From assembly GCA_026388075.1 (NCBI GenBank), contig JAPLKN010000149.1, forward strand, positions 1 through 33,789: a stretch of DNA of 33,789 bases, read 5' to 3'. A program made the position numbers and the translations under genes. The DNA comes from Elusimicrobiota bacterium. Lineage in GTDB: Bacteria > Elusimicrobiota > Endomicrobiia > Endomicrobiales > JAPLKN01. A model generated the notes under the pieces. That model was given only the letters and a program-made list of their open reading frames with translations. It was not told the origin of the DNA and did not search any database. This document shows positions 25,501 to 31,500 of this stretch, piece by piece (the stretch's first letter is position 1; the number at the start of each line of letters is the position of its first letter).

Positions 25501-28500
25501 TCTAGCGAACGATGTGAAAAAAATAACCGCCGCAGGAATGTTATGGCTGTCTATAAATCAAGATGAATCCACCTATAATGCTATAAAGGAATTGTTTCAT
25601 TTCACCGAGACCTGGGTTTCTGGCAGCAGTCCAAGCACGGGTCAGCTTTCCGTGTTGCTTAATATTATCTCATCAGCTGAGTTTTCGTATCCCAAAATAA
25701 CCGATGAGCAAACAGCTGAAGAAATTGTAAATAACCTGGTTGAACTTGAAGGGCTTCTGTCAACTATTAATAGCCTGAGTTATGAGGTGAAAGTATTCTT
25801 TGGCCTGATACCGCGTAACGTAAGCGGTCTTAATGCCCTAAATACGGCCTGCGGAACAAACTGGGACGGCAGCTTAGCGACACTCACGCTGGATCAGATA
25901 TCGCAGTTTTATGAAACGTTTTTTATTCAAAACGCCTGGGCGTCGCACGATGCCGTTCTTCAGAATGGCGCCGAAATGTACGGTGCGCGTACCTTGGCGT
26001 GGGTTCATAACGTAGAAAATATCACGGTACTAGCTGCTATATCTACTTTCGTTATCTTGGCCGTCATATCTTTTCATAAACATCGCGTTAAAATCCATAA
26101 AGCAATAAAGAAACTGGTTAATTTCGTCTCTAATAAAATAGAAAAAGCAAAAAACGGTATTAAGAAGTATAAGTTGCTCATTATTAATTACATACAAAAC
26201 TTAAAGAATAGAACAAATATCAAGTTTCAGTTAAACAATGTTGAAAAATTGGGAGAAATACTGAGCGCCTATCCTATAGATGACATTGACAATGCAGCTA
26301 CTGCAATCAAAAATAGTTTTGAAGGCGTTTATCAAAAGTTAAAACGGTATTTAAAAGATAGTTTTCAACAGGATAAAGTGACAACAGAAATAATCGCAGA
26401 AGTGCTGTTTCTGTCAAAAGACAGGGAACAGGCGCTGGCAAAAGCCTTGCTGGACATATATACCTACCCGAGCGGCATGGATAAAGAAGTGCTAATTAAC
26501 AGTTTCTCTGGTTTATACGCGCAACTAGATGCGCAAGAGAAAAAACAGTGGGAACAAATTGCGGTATTTTTTCTAGAAAATATCGCCGATACAATATTAC
26601 GGAGACAAATAGCAAGCAAATTTGTGCAAGTAATGCTGATTAAAACTGGTCCCGGCAATGTAAAAGAATTTGATGTTCAACAAGCATATACATTTTTAGA
26701 AAAAATTCTTGAAATACAAGGCGGAACTGTTTCAAGTCACGAAATATTTAAGAATGTACTAAATGAAACCTTTGCCGTTGCTGATACGGAACAGCTTAAA
26801 ATAAACCTGGCTGAAAATATCAAAACTATGTTTCAAGACGCTAAAAACCAGCCTGCTAAGAAAAAGTCATCCAAATTAGACAAGAAAACCATGCTCAATA
26901 CTCTTCAGGAATTGTATTCGGCCGATGACACATCCGAAATCAACCGTAGTCTGATTATCCTGATAACAAAAACTTTGCTGCAAATTTTCGGCGAAAACGA
27001 TAAGGAATTTATTAAAAATGCAAGTGATTTTCTTGCCGGAAACATTCCTGAAAGCAATTTTCTAGCCGTTGATCCTCGCTCTATTGAACGGCTTCTAAAG
27101 ACTGCCAATGAATTGGCCGAGGATAATGAAACTCTTGCATTCGCGATTATCTTATATAGGGCAATGAAAAATCCTAAAGAAAATCAAGAGCTTATTGATA
27201 CATTTTATTCTGGCATTTACCCCGACAAAAAGCTCCCCTTTATACAGGCATTTGTCATAAATATAATAAACCAAGCTCAATCTAAAGACCAAAATAAAAG
27301 AAGAGATAATCTGAATCAACTGTTCTCTCTGCTTGATAAAGAACCGCCGGAAGATTTTTATTTTAATATTTTATACCAATTATACGAAAAAATTGATAGT
27401 CCGCAGCTAAAAAATACTGTTTTAACGAAAATAAAAACAAATATTCCTGATTTAGCTCAGCAGAAATCCCAAGATATAAGCAGCCTATTGAAATACTATA
27501 TACTTTTTAAAGGCGGCATGGGTTTTATTACTACAAAAAATTTGGAAGAAATCTATGGCTTGCTCTCTGAGATTTTTGGAATCCCTCCCGTATCAGATGA
27601 ACACACAAAATTTATCATTAAACTTATCTCTTATACGTGTGATGTAGCAGAAACCTCTGATGAAAAATATTTGGTTTCCAAACAAATCGGGGCATACTTC
27701 GTCAATTTACTAAGTGATGGGAAAAACGAGGAATTTATAATTGATTTATTCAGAAATGATGAGGTCTTCAAACAGATAATTTTAAGTATTATTTCTTTTA
27801 TAGTTAAAAATGATCCGGAATCAACAGCGCTGGTCCTCAACAAATTTATAAATTCTTTTCTGTTTTTTGTATATCGCGATCAGCACGAGAAAGTAAAACC
27901 GGGCGTAAAATTAACGCAGTCCTTAGTTGCTTTATCTCAAAAATTGTCAGCCGGATGTGATATTGATCAGGAAATAATAATCTTTGAAAAAATTACCGAC
28001 ATACTCCTGAGTTACGCAAAAACCGAAAAGGAAAAAGAAGTATATTTAAATCTAGCTAAATACGCATTTCTGCTTGCAAAATATAGTAATCCGAATCTCC
28101 AAGAATACGCAAATATACCGAAATTACAATCTCAAATACAACAAAATGAGCAAATAGTTTTAACTCAGGAAAATATTGGGATCATTTTAACTGAAGTACT
28201 TCGCGAACTAAAACATAATGTTAATGAAAGAATAAACATTAATGAAATTATAGAAAATACCCATCAGGGGCTCGCGCTTATCCATCCTCTTGCCAAATGG
28301 GTTCAAGATAATCCTAAACGCTTGCCTGTAGCCGTTGCAGTAGAAGAGCTAATTTATGGTTTTGCTCTTCAGCTTTTGTTTGAGTTTCTAATTTTTTTGA
28401 TTCCCGGTATATCTTTGGTATTAAATCCGATAGCAATCAAAGCAATCGCCCTTATAATTTGCAGCTATATTTTCGGCGTTTCGCACCAAACCTTATATTT

Positions 28501-31500
28501 CCGCGACAAGGATGGAAATATAATTGAAAGGGGAAAAGCAACGCCGTTTGACAGACTTGTCCGCTTCCCACTGCTTGGAATGGCTTTTAGGATACTAAAC
28601 ATTATCCCAGGCCTTCCCGTGGGATCATTCCTTGCCCTGGCGTTCCCAGCCCATCTCGGCTACGACCGTATCCCAGGCGTTCCCCTAGCAACAATAGGAG
28701 AAAACAAAGTTTCTCCTCAAGATTTCGCAAAAATTCTTGAAGATAGCAAACTTATGCAATTTGATAAAAATGCCGAAGATTTTGTTATTGACGAATCTAG
28801 AAATTCATTAAACTGCTGGAATTTAGGTTACATTAAAGTGGCTCTAGAATTGCCCAGCATTCTGAATTTCTTTGACACATATGACGATGCTAAAAAAACT
28901 TTACTTAATAAATTTATCGCGCAAGTTCTTGATTTATCCAAAAATTGTTCAAGTATTGATGAGATTTCAAAATATTTTGGTCTGGGTCCTAACAATTTTC
29001 ACAATCTCTTGAATAAATATAAAATTCGAGTTCCAATAAATAACAAACTATCATTAGACGAAGTCAAACAAATAATTGAATCAAACATCAAAAAGGATGC
29101 CCAGGGAAATGTAGAAGGCATAAATATTTCTGCGATTAAAAAAGAGTTATTTGGCAAAGACTTTACTCTCTATAGAACCTTATTTAGAATTTACGGTGGA
29201 ACACCTGTGTTTGGCACCACATTTACTGAATTGTTTAAGACATTTCTAAAAACCAAAGCCAAGAATGACGTTCTTGTTCTGACGCCGAAAATTGCGCTTG
29301 ATCTAGGATTTTTAACTCCAGAAGGCAACGGTTCTACTCAGCCGGCTTTATTAACCTTACAATCTCTTGACAAAGAATTTATTGGTGTTACAATTCAAAA
29401 AAGGCCTTCTATAGAAGCAAAAAAAATAATTGAATCTAACATCAAAAAGAATTCCAAAGGCGGAATAGAAAGTATAAATTTATTTTCGATAAAAGCAGAA
29501 CTATTAGGCAAAAAAAGAAATTCCTATAATACCTTATTCAAAGTTTATGGCAGAATACCGGTGCTCGGATCTACATTCTCTGAAATGTTTAAGGCGTATC
29601 TCAAAACCAAAGCCAAAAATGATGTTCTTATTGTAACGCCAGAAATTGCGTTTAATCTTGGATTTTTAACGTCAACTGGTACTGGCTTTACTAAAACAGC
29701 ATTATTAGCTTTACAATCCCTAGGCGAAGAAGTTACCGGTATAAAGATTTTGAAACAATTGCAGATAACACCTCATTATGAAACGCTTATTACTCCTCTT
29801 GCCAAATGGGTTCAAGGCAATCCGAAAAGAATGCCTTACGCTATTGCGATTGAAGAATTGATCTATGGTTTTGCACTTCAGTTATTGTTCGAGTTTCTTC
29901 TTTCTTTGATTCCCGGTATATCTTTGGTATTAAATCCGATTGTAATCAAAGCAATAGCCCTTATAATCAGCAGTTATATTTTCGGTGTTTCGCACCAAAC
30001 CTTATATTTCCGCGACAAGGCTGGAAACATAGTTGAAAGGGGAAAAGCGACACCGTTTGATAAATTTGTCCGATTCCCGTTTCTTGGAATGGCTTTCAGG
30101 ATACTAAATATCGTCCCCGGCCTACCCGTCGGATCGTTCCTTGCTTTGGCTTTTCCTTCGCACCTCGGCTACGACCATATCCCCGGCGTTCCACTGGCGA
30201 TAATAGGAGAAAACAAAGTTTCTACTCAGGATTTCGCAAAAATTCTTGAAGATAGCAAACTTATGCAATTTGATAAAAATGCCGAAGATTTTGTTATTGA
30301 CGAATCTAGAAATTCATTAAACTGCTGGAATTTGGGTTACATTAAAGTAACTCTGGGGTTACCCAGCACCTTTAATTTTTTTGATGAGTACGACGATACT
30401 CAAAAAACCTTACTTGAAGAATTTACCACCCAAGTCTTTGATATATGCAAATATTGTTCAAGTATTGATGAAATTTCAAAATATTTTGGTCTGGATCCTG
30501 CTATTTTTCGCGACATCTTGAAAAAATATAAAATTCGACTCCCAATAAATAATAACCACAGTAAAGCAGAAGCTGGTCATATTAGTGATAAGGCAAAATT
30601 ATTGCAAAAAAATGCAAAACAAATAATTGAATCGTACATCATAAAGAATGCCGAAGGGAATATAGAAAGTATAAATTTGTTTTTGATAAAAAAAGAGCTG
30701 TTGGGCAAAAACAATAACTCCTACAAATTTTTATTTAGTATCTATGGCAGAACTCCTGTGCTAGGATCCACATTCGCTGAAGTTTTTAAGGTTTACCTTA
30801 AGGCCAAAACTGAAAATGGTGTTCTTGTTATGACTCCCAAAACCGCACATAGTCTCGGTTTTAGAACATCTAAAGGTACTGCTTATACTCAATTAACATT
30901 ATCGGTTTTACAAAATCTCGGCAAAGAATTTACCGGCGTTACGCTACAAAAAAGACTTCCGCAAATAAAATCAGATAAAATTATTGGGCCAAAGATTAAG
31001 ACGGGTACAAAAAATAAGGAGAAGTTTATTGGCATTATAATTCAAGAAAAACTTCCGCATAAAAAACTGCGCGTAAAAGCTAAAAAGGATTTTATCGTTA
31101 ATGAGCTCCTAGAGAAAATGCCTGAAGAAGAAGCAAAAAAGATTATCGAATCTAACATTAAAATTAATGACAAAGGTGAAATAGAAAATATAAACTTATT
31201 TGCGATAAGAAGAGACATTTCTGGCAAAAACTACGTCGTTTATAAGACCTTATTTAAAATTTATGGGAAAATTCCGGTGCAAGGATCTACATTTGCTGAA
31301 GTGTTTAAAGTTTATCTTAAAACTAAAGCTGAAAACAGCGTTCTTGTTGTAACCCCAAAAACCGCATTTGATCTCGGTTTTAGAACACCAACTGGTAATG
31401 GTCTTGATTATCCTGCATTATTAGTTTTACAATCTCTCGGTGAAGAAATTACCGGCGTTACAATACAAGCAAGACCTCCTAAAAAGAAAATAGATAAAAC

